This document shows positions 15,910-23,309 of a stretch of 23,309 bases of DNA, piece by piece. The position numbers and the translations under genes were made by a program. The DNA lies in assembly GCA_026713345.1 (NCBI GenBank), contig JAPOOQ010000432.1, forward strand, positions 1 through 23,309. The letters are read 5' to 3'. Source of the stretch: Gemmatimonadota bacterium (GTDB lineage: Bacteria; Gemmatimonadota; Gemmatimonadetes; Longimicrobiales; Gaopeijiaceae). How positions within the stretch are numbered: the stretch's first letter is position 1; every line of letters starts with the position of its first letter. The notes under the pieces were generated by a model, which saw only the letters and a list, made by a program, of their open reading frames with translations, was not told where the DNA came from and ran no database searches.

Positions 15910-17115
15910 TCATCTCGCGCCGGGGAGATCGGGCCACGGGTGCCGGCTCAGCGTCAGCAAGTCGACGTCGTCCTTCGTCACGACGTACAAGGATGCGGAA
16001 CTCGAGCCGATGATAGTCCGGTTTTCCGGCATGACAATGGTGCCCCTCAGCGAGCCTGTCCGGTCCACCACATCGTAGCGCCTCCCGGGAGCGTCGGCCA
16101 TCAGCGTCCGCTGAATCAGCAGCACCCCGTTGGGCCCGGGCTGAAGCGCAATGCCCCCCGGGTTCGTCCGGTTCCGCCTCGCCATCACGAAGGGAGGTAG
16201 GTAATCCGGCCAGGGCACGGCATCAATGGTGCGACTTTCGTCACAAGCGCCGGGATTCCTGTCTCCGGTCCATGCGAAGCACCGGTCACGCGGGGTCACC
16301 GGCACGGGGTCGAACGGCAGCGGATCGCCTCGCACCCACTCGCCGTCCGGCCTGCGCCAGTCGACCCGGTAGGGTTCAGGGTGCGCCACCGCGATCCAGC
16401 CGTCCCGGAAGAGCCATGCCTGGCCCTCTGTAGCCAGAGCGCTGGTGTAGTAGCGGCGCCCTCCGAACCGTGTCCGGCCCCAACCGCCCAGCCGCCCCTG
16501 TCCTCCGACCTCGGCGATTGTCTCGTGCCTTCCCGGCTCCCAACCGAATACGCTGCCGGTGGTGAAAAGAATCCTGAGCGAGTCGGCCTCGACGCGGGAC
16601 AAGGCCAGCCTGTCCCCTGAATAACCGAACCCCTCAACCCCGAGGACCCGGCCAGAGCGATCGATCCCCCAGGGGGGCTCGGTGCTGAGACGACCAATAA
16701 GCTGGGTGGCTGCACTCAAGTTCTCCGGGTGGCCGTCACCCACCACCAGGAACGCACGGTGCGTAGTCTGATCGGTCAAGAGGGTGGAATCGGCGCCGAT
16801 CGGGTAGAGGAAGCCCGGATACCGGAACTCGCCGGGGCCATCTCCGATGCTGCCCAGGCTGCGAATGTCCCCGGACCGAAAGTCCGCAACGTAGAGAGAT
16901 TTCTCGAGCTCGTCGGACACCAGGATCCTGCCGTCGGACAGTTCGGTCACGCCCCGGATCCGCGAGAATTCCTTCCCATGCAGCGTCTGGTCGGCCGGAG
17001 GAAGTTCCACGGTCGTATGGTCCCGGGTGTCATCCGGGGGCGCGCACGAAACTGTCCACCCGAGGCAGAACAACAGGCGGATCGACAATCCGGGCGTCTT
17101 GCGTTGCGTGCGCAT
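15910..17115 (-). CDS. Free secreted beta-propeller, twin of the BlaR1-type sensor domain
   Basis: 401 residues from the ATG at 17115, chosen for the GGAGGAGAGGAG ribosome site just before it and a lipoprotein-like signal (WTVSC, Cys24; the lipobox is not perfect). An in-frame extension to 17346 would run through the promoter. The mature protein starts with PPADQTLHGKEF and aligns end to end with residues 360-726 of the M56 fusion, sharing long blocks such as ATEGQAWLFRDGW and QRTLMADAPGRRYDV. It is first in a three-gene operon with the receptor (31-bp gap) and the repressor. It may compete with the sensor for ligand, present ligand to it, or pair with it; a recent duplication is clear. Confidence 0.87.
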   Translation of the reverse strand: MRTQRKTPGLSIRLLFCLGWTVSCAPPDDTRDHTTVELPPADQTLHGKEFSRIRGVTELSDGRILVSDELEKSLYVADFRSGDIRSLGSIGDGPGEFRYPGFLYPIGADSTLLTDQTTHRAFLVVGDGHPENLSAATQLIGRLSTEPPWGIDRSGRVLGVEGFGYSGDRLALSRVEADSLRILFTTGSVFGWEPGRHETIAEVGGQGRLGGWGRTRFGGRRYYTSALATEGQAWLFRDGWIAVAHPEPYRVDWRRPDGEWVRGDPLPFDPVPVTPRDRCFAWTGDRNPGACDESRTIDAVPWPDYLPPFVMARRNRTNPGGIALQPGPNGVLLIQRTLMADAPGRRYDVVDRTGSLRGTIVMPENRTIIGSSSASLYVVTKDDVDLLTLSRHPWPDLPGAR

Positions 17116-17157
17116 CGGGGGCTCCTCTCCTCCGGCGACCAGTTGAATCACCCCACC

Positions 17158-17207
17158 ACAGTAACACGTGTGTGCCGATATTTCAACACCTTGCCGAAAA
17201 TTCGGCA
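17158..17207 (-). promoter_or_regulatory. Promoter with two 16-bp dyad operators (site B)
   Basis: Minus strand: dyad TGCCGAATTTTCGGCA (17207-17192, perfect), 3 bp, then TGTTGAAATATCGGCA (17188-17173, imperfect). TTGAAA (17186-17181) inside the second is the -35 box; after 17 bp comes TACTGT (17163-17158) as -10. Dyad spacing (19 bp), -35 position within the dyad and spacer length match site A exactly. Transcription would start near 17151, about 36 nt before the lipoprotein ATG. It fits autoregulation of the propeller-receptor-repressor operon. The divergent YdeI gene at 17313 could be affected too. Confidence 0.65.
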
Positions 17208-17312
17208 CCCGGGGATGCGGTCGCGTGCGACCCGGCCGCTCGTCCCGGGTCCTTCCTCGCGCGCTATCTTTTGGGGACGCAGCAATGCAGATCCGCCCCG
17301 ATCCCAACAGCC

Positions 17313-17951
17313 ATGCCACCCAAGCCGAAGCCTTCGTCGATTTCACCCGCGGACCCCGCTCGCGACTCCGCCCTCCTCTTCTTCCCCACCCCCGCCCACC
17401 TCCGCGCCTGGCTGACCGAACACCACGACAAGCGCGACCAACTGTGGGTCGGGTACTACAAGAAGGCGACCGGCCTGCCGAGCATCACCTGGCCGGAGTC
17501 GGTGGACGAAGCGCTCTGCTTCGGCTGGATTGACGGCATCCGCAAGTCCATTGACGAAAAGAGGTACAAAATCCGCTTCACGCCGCGCCGCGCGGAGAGT
17601 CACTGGAGCGCCCGCAACCTCGGCCGCATGAAGCACCTGATCGCCGAGGGGCTGGTCACGGAGCCGGGGATGTCCGCCTACCGCAACCGCAATCCCGCCA
17701 GGCAAGAGCAGGCGGCCCACGAGCAGAAGAACATCGTGCTGCCGCCCGAGTACGAACGGCAGCTACAGGCGGATGCCGGGGCCTGGGACTACTTTCAGCG
17801 CGCGCGCCCCTCGTACCGGAAGCAGGTGACCTGGTGGGTGATCAGCGCGAAGCGCGAGGAGACGCGGCTGCGCCGCCTGGGGATCCTGATCGCATCCTCC
17901 GCAAAGGGGGAGGTAATCCCGCCGATGCGGTGGGCGGAGAGGAAGAAGTGA
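17313..17951 (+). CDS. YdeI/OmdA-family protein
   Basis: 212 residues from the ATG at 17313 (MPPKPKPSS). The frame is open further upstream but that part overlaps the divergent promoter. It has the family's conserved N-terminal block (FFPTPAHLRAWL, ELWVGYYKK-type strand, EALCFGWIDGIRKS, RFTPRRAESHWSARN) and the C-terminal OmdA-like helices (YFQRARPSYRKQVTWWVISAKREETRLRRL). YdeI-type proteins are linked to bacteriocin and peptide tolerance in enterobacteria; the biochemical role is unclear. A paralogue begins at 23062. Divergent from the propeller-receptor operon; no strong ribosome site. Confidence 0.87.
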   Translation: MPPKPKPSSISPADPARDSALLFFPTPAHLRAWLTEHHDKRDQLWVGYYKKATGLPSITWPESVDEALCFGWIDGIRKSIDEKRYKIRFTPRRAESHWSARNLGRMKHLIAEGLVTEPGMSAYRNRNPARQEQAAHEQKNIVLPPEYERQLQADAGAWDYFQRARPSYRKQVTWWVISAKREETRLRRLGILIASSAKGEVIPPMRWAERKK

Positions 17952-18061
17952 CCAATATTGATATACATTACTATATTTTCACAAACGAAAAATATACTAT
18001 CATATATTACTGATATATTATCATATATCGACAGTCCCCCGAGATTGAGGAATTTTACCCC
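17952..18061. other. Strongly A+T-rich intergenic island with repeats
   Basis: About 85 bases (17952-18035) contain roughly one fifth G+C in an otherwise G+C-rich window. The decamer TATCATATAT occurs at 17998-18007 and again at 18019-18028, 21 bp apart, and GATATA/TATATC form a 6-bp dyad (18012-18029). The downstream end holds a GAGG ribosome site for the gene at 18062. It may be a bent or easily melted promoter region, or a nucleoid-protein site. No clear -35/-10 pair could be fixed. Confidence 0.5.
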
Positions 18062-18904
18062 ATGTTCGGACTCGACTTCATTAACCTTCCGCTAGCGGGC
18101 ACGCCCTTCGGAACCGCGCTCGAGGTGTCCCTCGTCATCGCGTTCGTGGCGTGGCTGCTGTCCGTAGTCACCCGCGAGAGCTCCTGGATCGATCGGCTCT
18201 GGTCGATCTGTCCACCGGTCTTCTGTCTGATCGTCGCGTTCGCGGTGGACTTCCAGGTGGCACGGGTCAACGTCATGACGCTGCTCGTCGTCCTGTGGGG
18301 CGTGCGCCTGACCTTCAATTTTGCCCGCAAGGGTGGCTACCAGCCGGGCGGCGAGGACTATCGCTGGGCGCACGTGCGCGAAAAGGCGGGTCCGGTGGGA
18401 TTCCAGGTGCTCAACATCACCTTCGTGCACCCCGGACAGATGGTCCTCCTATGGCTGTTCGCCTCCCCGATTCACCGGGCGTGGGCGTTCGGCGATGTGC
18501 CGCTCCACGGGCTCGACTTCGTGGCCGCCGGGCTCTTCTTCCTGCTACTGGTGGGTGAGACCGTCGCCGACCGCCAGCAGTGGAACTTCCACCAGGAGAA
18601 GAAGCGGCGCATCGCGGCCGGCGAGGAGGTTGAACAGCCGTTTCTCACCACCGGGCTCTTCCGCTACAGCCGGCACCCGAACTACTTCTGTGAAATCGCG
18701 ATGTGGTGCGTCTTCTACCTGTTCGCGGTTGCCGCGTCCGGCGAGTGGCTCCACTGGACCGGGCTGGGCTGCATCGGGTTGATCCTGCTCTTCATCCCGT
18801 CCCTGCGCATGACCGAGCAACTGTCCGTCGCCAAGTACCCCGGATACCGGGACTACCAGGCGACGACTTCGGCGTTGATTCCGCTGCCGCCGAGGGGGGG
18901 CTGA
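18062..18904 (+). CDS. DUF1295 / steroid 5-alpha-reductase-like membrane protein
   Basis: 280 residues with about six or seven hydrophobic helices. The C-terminal part carries the family signature: TTGLFRYSRHPNYFCEIAMW, then a helix, SLRMTEQLSVAKYPGYRDYQ and SALIPLP, as in isoprenylcysteine methyltransferase/5-alpha-reductase-like NAD(P)H-dependent membrane enzymes. The N-terminal SSWIDRLWSI and RGVRLTFNFARKGGYQ-like blocks are typical of DUF1295. Substrate unknown, probably a lipid. The start has GAGG about 15 bases upstream. It faces a convergent gene with a 26-bp gap, and the A+T-rich island lies upstream. Confidence 0.85.
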   Translation: MFGLDFINLPLAGTPFGTALEVSLVIAFVAWLLSVVTRESSWIDRLWSICPPVFCLIVAFAVDFQVARVNVMTLLVVLWGVRLTFNFARKGGYQPGGEDYRWAHVREKAGPVGFQVLNITFVHPGQMVLLWLFASPIHRAWAFGDVPLHGLDFVAAGLFFLLLVGETVADRQQWNFHQEKKRRIAAGEEVEQPFLTTGLFRYSRHPNYFCEIAMWCVFYLFAVAASGEWLHWTGLGCIGLILLFIPSLRMTEQLSVAKYPGYRDYQATTSALIPLPPRGG

Positions 18905-18930
18905 AGGACTTCGTTTCCCCCGTGCAGTCG

Positions 18931-19653
18931 TCATTCGCCGAGCCGCTCATACTCCGGTTGGGTGTAGTTAACGACCCGTTCGACCAGGGTTTCAAGCCCC
19001 TCGCTGCGTTTCATACCGGCAAGCATCGGCATGAACCCGAGCTTGAGCAACAGGGCGGTTCCCCAACCAAGCAGAGCGCCAAACAGGAGAGCTCCGCCAG
19101 GCCCCAGGAATCCGCCATCGATCGACAGGGCGATGAAAACACCCGCTGCGACGCCGCCGATGCCAGACCCGAGTAAATCGGCCAGGTAGTCTTTGACCCA
19201 GATTTCGGTCTTTCCAGCTCCGGAGGCAATGCATATCCAGGTTCGCCTGTTCGCGGAAAGCCATTGCAGGGCCTTGCAAGGGCCTGCGAAGCCACCTGCT
19301 GATCCGGACATGACCGTGACGGTCCCCCGGCCCAGGAAGCGTTCGATTTCGACGGTCAATGATTTCCAGTCCTCGTCGCCGATTTCGCCCTGGATCGACC
19401 GATGCGGACTCTGTCGCCCGAAGATGGCGAAACGTGGCTTGGCCCCCGGGTTGCTCGACAGCGCCGCCGCTCGCCGAATGTAGCGCGTCCGGATGCCCAC
19501 CTCCGCTGCTGCTTCCTCGAGTTCGGCGAGCGTTACACCCTCCTCGGAGTGCTCAGGCTCGCCAGCTTGCTGGAGCCGGGTAGCGCGCTCGAGAAGTTGC
19601 CTTACCTCGTCGTCGCCATAGCGGCGCGGTGAAGCCGGGTTCCTGGTGGACAT
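18931..19653 (-). CDS. Hypothetical membrane protein with an N-terminal helical domain
   Basis: 240 residues from the ATG at 19653 (GGAG upstream; a GTG two codons earlier is possible). The N-terminal ~65 residues (YGDDEVRQLLERATRLQQ, then TLAELEEAAAEVGI) form a helical module often seen at the start of uncharacterised proteins from this kind of organism. The middle (about 85-160) is soluble, with strands including GRGTVTVMSGSAGGF. Two hydrophobic helices follow at about 165-215, rich in Gly. No enzyme motif is seen. It appears to be a single-gene unit with its own promoter. Function unknown. Confidence 0.68.
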   Translation of the reverse strand: MSTRNPASPRRYGDDEVRQLLERATRLQQAGEPEHSEEGVTLAELEEAAAEVGIRTRYIRRAAALSSNPGAKPRFAIFGRQSPHRSIQGEIGDEDWKSLTVEIERFLGRGTVTVMSGSAGGFAGPCKALQWLSANRRTWICIASGAGKTEIWVKDYLADLLGSGIGGVAAGVFIALSIDGGFLGPGGALLFGALLGWGTALLLKLGFMPMLAGMKRSEGLETLVERVVNYTQPEYERLGE

Positions 19654-19725
19654 GCACACTCCGCAGGTGACACTGGCCCGGCACGTGGCCAGATCGCCAA
19701 CCGGGCCGGGTCAGTGGGACGAAGA

Positions 19726-19755
19726 ACCATACTCTCTGCCTACACGGGCTGTCCA
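19726..19755 (-). promoter_or_regulatory. Possible sigma-70 promoter
   Basis: Minus strand: TGGACA (19755-19750), an 18-bp spacer, TATGGT (19731-19726). It lies 73 bp upstream of the ATG at 19653. Five of six and four of six consensus matches; moderate support only. Confidence 0.3.
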
Positions 19756-19799
19756 CCTGGGCAAAACCAGCTCCACCGCCGCTCCACCCCGCCTGGCCG

Positions 19800-20360
19800 C
19801 TAGTACTTGATCATCGAGAAGATGATCGCGGGCACCAGCGGCTCGCCCTCCGGCTGAATCGCCTCGATGCAGATGTTCGCCTCGGGATTGCTGGCAGACA
19901 TCATGACCTCCACGACATCACCCGCTTCCAGCGGCACGATACCCTGCGATATGATGACGTCCTTGGCCATGCTGTCCTCGTCCTGGCAGAGCTGGACGTT
20001 GGAGTTGGCGACGTCCTCTCCGTTGACGCGGAGCCACAGATCGAAGCAGCCGTAGGGCCCGCCGCCTTCCCGGCCGACCTGGGGAGCCGCGACGATCAAA
20101 TACGCTCCGGCTTCGGACACCGTCATCCGGTTGGCCTCCAGGGCAACCCCGCTGGCGGCGTCCGTCATGTCCATCGCGACCAACTCGGGCGCCGTCCCCG
20201 GGCACTGCGTAACCGACGAGGACGCTTGCAGGTAGTGGTCCGTCTCCATGGCTGGATTGAGGCTCTCCATGGCCTGATCGCCGTTCGCAGCGGCCTGGTT
20301 GCAGGCCATCGTTCCGGCGACCGCCACAAGCGCGAGCATTGTGAAGATGGACTTGTTCAT
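19800..20360 (-). CDS. Small exported protein, possibly C1q/TNF-like beta-sandwich
   Basis: 186 residues from the ATG at 20360, chosen for GGAGGT 9 bases upstream and the signal MNKSIFTMLALVAVAGTMAC (Cys20, lipoprotein-like though not a perfect lipobox). A short acidic linker leads to a ~125-residue beta-rich domain. The patterns VSEAGAYLIVAAPQVG, LWLRVNGEDVANSNV and GIVPLEAGDVVEVMMSASN, with a hydrophobic FSMIKY end, resemble the C1q-like jelly-roll order. Four cysteines in the mature domain could form disulfides. Family assignment is by pattern only; a role at the cell surface is likely. Confidence 0.7.
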   Translation of the reverse strand: MNKSIFTMLALVAVAGTMACNQAAANGDQAMESLNPAMETDHYLQASSSVTQCPGTAPELVAMDMTDAASGVALEANRMTVSEAGAYLIVAAPQVGREGGGPYGCFDLWLRVNGEDVANSNVQLCQDEDSMAKDVIISQGIVPLEAGDVVEVMMSASNPEANICIEAIQPEGEPLVPAIIFSMIKY

Positions 20361-20448
20361 CGTTCTGGTACCTCCTTCGGTGAGGACTGCCTGGACCCAC
20401 CCGGCAAACGCGGAGTGGGATTTACCCCCGATGGTGTCAATAAGCGAC

Positions 20449-20478
20449 ATAGTACGAAGGGGGCGGCGATCTTCGCAA
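20449..20478 (-). promoter_or_regulatory. Possible sigma-70 promoter
   Basis: Minus strand: TTGCGA (20478-20473), an 18-bp spacer, TACTAT (20454-20449), about 90 bp upstream of the ATG at 20360. Four of six matches in each box; weak. Confidence 0.22.
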
Positions 20479-20566
20479 CCAGGCGGTTGGGCGGCTGGAA
20501 GAATGCACCGTACTTTCCACTGGCCATTCGACTCATCATCCTTCAAACACCGGAGACGTGCGAACG

Positions 20567-23065
20567 ATGCGGGATCAACACCGCCCAATAGCCGTTGTCG
20601 CGCTGGGGGTCGCACTTGCGGCCACCGCCCTCGCCCCCGCCACCGCCCAATCCCCTCCGTCGCACGATGCTGGCGCTGCCAACTTCGCTGCTCTGACCGG
20701 CACCCCATCCGGCCCGACCACCGCCACCACCCTCACCCTCCCCGGCCTTCGCGCCCCCGTCGAGATCATCCGCGACCGGTGGGGGATCAACCACATCTAC
20801 GCCGAGACCGAGTACGACCTCTTCTTCGCGCAGGGCTACGCGGCCGCGCGCGACCGCCTCTTCCAGTTCGAGGTGTGGCGCGCCCAGGCCACGGGAACGG
20901 TTGCGGAGATGCTGGGCCCGGACGAGCTCGAGCGCGACATCGGCTTCCGCCTCTTCAAGTACCGCGGCGACATGACGGTCGAGATGAATCACTACCATGA
21001 CCGCGGGTCGCTGATCATTCCCGCGTACGTAGACGGCGTTAACGCCTATATCGCGGAGACCGAAGCCGATCCGTCGCTGCTTCCGATCGAGTTCGAGCTG
21101 CTCGGCATCCGCCCGAAACGCTGGACGCCCGAGGTCGTGATTTCGCGCCACCAGGGGTTGCTGGGGAACATCGGCTCGGAGCTGCGCTACGGGCGTGCGG
21201 TTGCGGCGGTGGGCGCGGAGGCGGTCAAACGGGTCGCGAACTTCCACCCGGGCGACCCGGACATCACGCTCGACCCCGCAATCGACGGTGCGCTTCTCAA
21301 CCAGGACATCCTCGGGCTCTACAACGCCTTTCGCGGTTCGGTGCGGTTCCGGCCGGAACACCTGGTACCTCAATACCGGGGGGACGAGGAGGCGTTGGAG
21401 CGGTTGGAGATGGCGACGTCGGAGCCCCCCGACTGGCCCGACTACGAGAGCCTCGGCTCCAACAACTGGGTCGTGGGCGGGCGTCTGAGCGAGAGCGGCT
21501 ACCCCCTCATGGCCAACGACCCGCACCGCGCCCAGTCGGCGCCGTCGCTGCGCTACTGGGTGCACCTGGTGGGCCCGGGGTGGAACGTGATCGGCGGCGG
21601 CGAGCCGGAGATCCCGGGGGTGAGCATCGGGCACAACGAGTACGGGGCGTGGGGCCTGACGGTCTTCCGCACCGATGGCGAGGACCTGTACGTCTACGAG
21701 ACCGATCCGGCCAACCCCAACCGCTACCGCTACCGGGACGGGTGGGAGGAGATGACGGTCATCACCGAGCAGATCCCGGTGAAGGGGCAGGCCGACCACA
21801 CGGCCGAGTTCAAGTACACGCGGCACGGTCCGGTCGTCTTCGAGGACACGGCCAACAACGTCGCGTACGCGGTGCGCGCGGCGTGGCTGGAGCCCGGCGG
21901 CGCCCCCTACCTGGCGAGCCTGCGGATGGATCAGGCCCGCACCTGGGAGGAATTCGTGGAGGCGTGCAACTACTCGAACATCCCGGGCGAGAACATGATC
22001 TGGGCGGACAGGGAGGGGAACATCGGCTGGCAGGCGGTCGGGATCGCGCCGATCCGCCGCAACTGGTCGGGACTGGTCCCGGTTCCGGGTGACGGCCGCT
22101 ACGAGTGGGACGGCTATCTGCCGATCCGCGCCAAGCCCAGCGTCTTGAACCCGGAGGCGGGCTATTTCGCCACCGCCAACAACCACCTCACCCCCGACGA
22201 CTACCCCCACATGGACGCGATCGGCTTCGAGTGGTCCGACCCCTACCGCTGGGCGCGGGCCGCGGAGGTGCTCGGCTCGGGACGGCTCCACTCCATGGCC
22301 GACATGATGGCGCTGCAGACCGACTACCTCTCGATCCCGGCGCGCACGATCGTCCCAATGCTGCGACACGTCGGCCCCTCCCCCGACCCCGACACCGAGC
22401 GGGCCCGCGAGCTGCTCCTGGCCTGGGATTTCGTGCTGGCTCCGGAGTCCGTCGCGGCGGGGATCTACGCCGCCTTCGAGGGCCGCGTGCGCGCCCACGT
22501 GCGCAACGCAATCGTCCCGCCCGCCCAGCGGAGCGTCCTCGGCGGGATGGCGCTCACGAAGGTGATCGAGCACCTCACCACGCCCGGCGGCGAGTTCGGC
22601 GCCGATCCCCTCGCCGGGCGGGACGCGGTGCTGCTGCGCAGCCTGGAAGAGGCGGTCGCCGCCCTGCGCGAGAAACTCGGCCGCGACATGGACGGGTGGA
22701 AGTACGGCCAGCCCGCCTACAAGCACGCGATCATCTACCACCCCCTCTCCCGCGCCGCTCCGCCCGCGATCGCCGCCCGGCTCACCGTCGGCCCGCTCCC
22801 CCGCGGCGGCTACGGCAACACCCTCAACAACACCGGCGGCAGCGACAACCAGTTCTCGGGCGCGTCGTTCCGGCTCATCGTCGACACCGGCGACTGGGAC
22901 CGCGCCGTCGGGAGCAACACCCCCGGCCAGTCCGGCGACCCGGATTCCCCTTTCTACGACAATCTCTTCGAACTCTGGGCCGACGACCGCTTCTTCCCGG
23001 TCTTCTACTCGCGCGAGCGGGTTGAGTCGGTGGCCGCGGAGCGCTGGGTGCTGACGCCCGGATGA
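20567..23065 (+). CDS. Penicillin acylase family Ntn hydrolase
   Basis: 832 residues from the ATG at 20567 (GGAG 11 bases upstream; GTG at 20558 is too close to it). A signal peptide (about 1-28, APATAQ) indicates export. The precursor is expected to cut itself before Ser298 in LGSNNWVVGG, which becomes the N-terminal nucleophile of the beta chain; the alpha part holds VEIIRDRWGINHIYAET. Further family blocks: GYPLMANDPHR, PGVSIGHNEYGAWGLT, YTRHGPVVF, NMIWADREGNIGWQAVG, and near the end GGYGNTLNNTGGSDNQ. Substrates may be N-acyl homoserine lactones, beta-lactams or other acyl amides; the sequence does not decide. It is coupled by ATGA to a YdeI-type gene. Confidence 0.92.
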   Translation: MRDQHRPIAVVALGVALAATALAPATAQSPPSHDAGAANFAALTGTPSGPTTATTLTLPGLRAPVEIIRDRWGINHIYAETEYDLFFAQGYAAARDRLFQFEVWRAQATGTVAEMLGPDELERDIGFRLFKYRGDMTVEMNHYHDRGSLIIPAYVDGVNAYIAETEADPSLLPIEFELLGIRPKRWTPEVVISRHQGLLGNIGSELRYGRAVAAVGAEAVKRVANFHPGDPDITLDPAIDGALLNQDILGLYNAFRGSVRFRPEHLVPQYRGDEEALERLEMATSEPPDWPDYESLGSNNWVVGGRLSESGYPLMANDPHRAQSAPSLRYWVHLVGPGWNVIGGGEPEIPGVSIGHNEYGAWGLTVFRTDGEDLYVYETDPANPNRYRYRDGWEEMTVITEQIPVKGQADHTAEFKYTRHGPVVFEDTANNVAYAVRAAWLEPGGAPYLASLRMDQARTWEEFVEACNYSNIPGENMIWADREGNIGWQAVGIAPIRRNWSGLVPVPGDGRYEWDGYLPIRAKPSVLNPEAGYFATANNHLTPDDYPHMDAIGFEWSDPYRWARAAEVLGSGRLHSMADMMALQTDYLSIPARTIVPMLRHVGPSPDPDTERARELLLAWDFVLAPESVAAGIYAAFEGRVRAHVRNAIVPPAQRSVLGGMALTKVIEHLTTPGGEFGADPLAGRDAVLLRSLEEAVAALREKLGRDMDGWKYGQPAYKHAIIYHPLSRAAPPAIAARLTVGPLPRGGYGNTLNNTGGSDNQFSGASFRLIVDTGDWDRAVGSNTPGQSGDPDSPFYDNLFELWADDRFFPVFYSRERVESVAAERWVLTPG

Positions 23066-23309
23066 GCGAGGTCAAGCCCCCCTCCGCCGGCCTGCACTTC
23101 TTCCCCACCCCCGCCCACCTGCGCGCCTGGTACGAGGAGAACCACGACCGCTTCGACGAACTCTGGGTCGGCTACTACAAGAAGGGGACGGGACTGCCCA
23201 CGGTCTCGATCGGCGAGTCGATCGACCAGGCGCTGTGCTTCGGCTGGATCGATGGGTTGAAGCGGTCGGTGGACGACAAGAGCTACAAGGTCCGTTTCAC
23301 GCCACGCCG
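23062..23309 (+). CDS. YdeI/OmdA-family protein, 3' truncated by window edge
   Basis: The first 82 residues are visible, starting in an ATGA overlap with the acylase stop. LHFFPTPAHLRAWYEENHD, ELWVGYYKKGTGLP and QALCFGWIDGLKRSVDDKS match the gene at 17313-17951 nearly block for block, so these are paralogues. The operon link to an exported acylase is a hint about function, not proof. The rest lies outside the window. Confidence 0.87.
   Translation, partial: MSEVKPPSAGLHFFPTPAHLRAWYEENHDRFDELWVGYYKKGTGLPTVSIGESIDQALCFGWIDGLKRSVDDKSYKVRFTPR

Noticed and set aside
20543..22741. A 732-codon open frame on the minus strand
   Set aside because: Antisense to the penicillin-acylase family gene, which has clear catalytic and family motifs; the minus frame has none.

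Overview
The window is a G+C-rich bacterial chromosome fragment with densely packed genes. Its content points to Gemmatimonadota or a close relative. The clues are several secreted 6-bladed beta-propeller proteins, an M56/BlaR1-BlaI pair, YdeI-type proteins and a sigma-54 activator in a roughly two-thirds G+C background. No rRNA or tRNA gene is visible, so this placement is inference.

Left part (1-5095): the 3' end of a methylmalonate-semialdehyde dehydrogenase gene is followed by a sigma-54 activator (bEBP) gene. Next comes a long regulatory region with an essentially perfect -24/-12 promoter at 3255-3269. This promoter faces two tightly coupled genes: a cysteine-rich exported protein and a secreted beta-propeller. 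A dyad of the form GGYGCA-N3-TGCRCC occurs twice before the activator gene and once about 115 bp upstream of the sigma-54 promoter. That makes it a good candidate for the activator's enhancer site.

Middle (5096-10496): a ~247-bp element with imperfect terminal inverted repeats precedes an overlapping four-gene catabolic operon. The operon encodes a class III aminotransferase, a 36-aa membrane protein, an SSS-family Na+ symporter and an exported YtcJ-like amidohydrolase. Its leader can fold so that the first ribosome binding site is sequestered. A degraded gene fragment follows.

Right-centre (10497-17115, minus strand): this is the most unusual part. A lipoprotein-like propeller, a BlaR1-type M56 metalloprotease carrying a close copy of that propeller as its C-terminal domain, and a BlaI-type repressor form one operon. 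A second operon downstream encodes two further secreted propellers. Both promoters have the same layout: two 16-bp dyads (YGNYGAWWWWTCRNCR) 19 bp apart, the inner one overlapping a -35 box, then a 17-bp spacer and a -10 box. I infer a BlaR1/BlaI-like circuit that has swapped its penicillin sensor for a propeller and controls propeller genes, including its own.

Right part (17313-23309): a YdeI/OmdA-family gene, a very A+T-rich island, a DUF1295 membrane protein, a hypothetical membrane protein, a small exported protein with a possible C1q-like fold, a penicillin-acylase family Ntn hydrolase, and the start of a second YdeI paralogue cut by the window edge.
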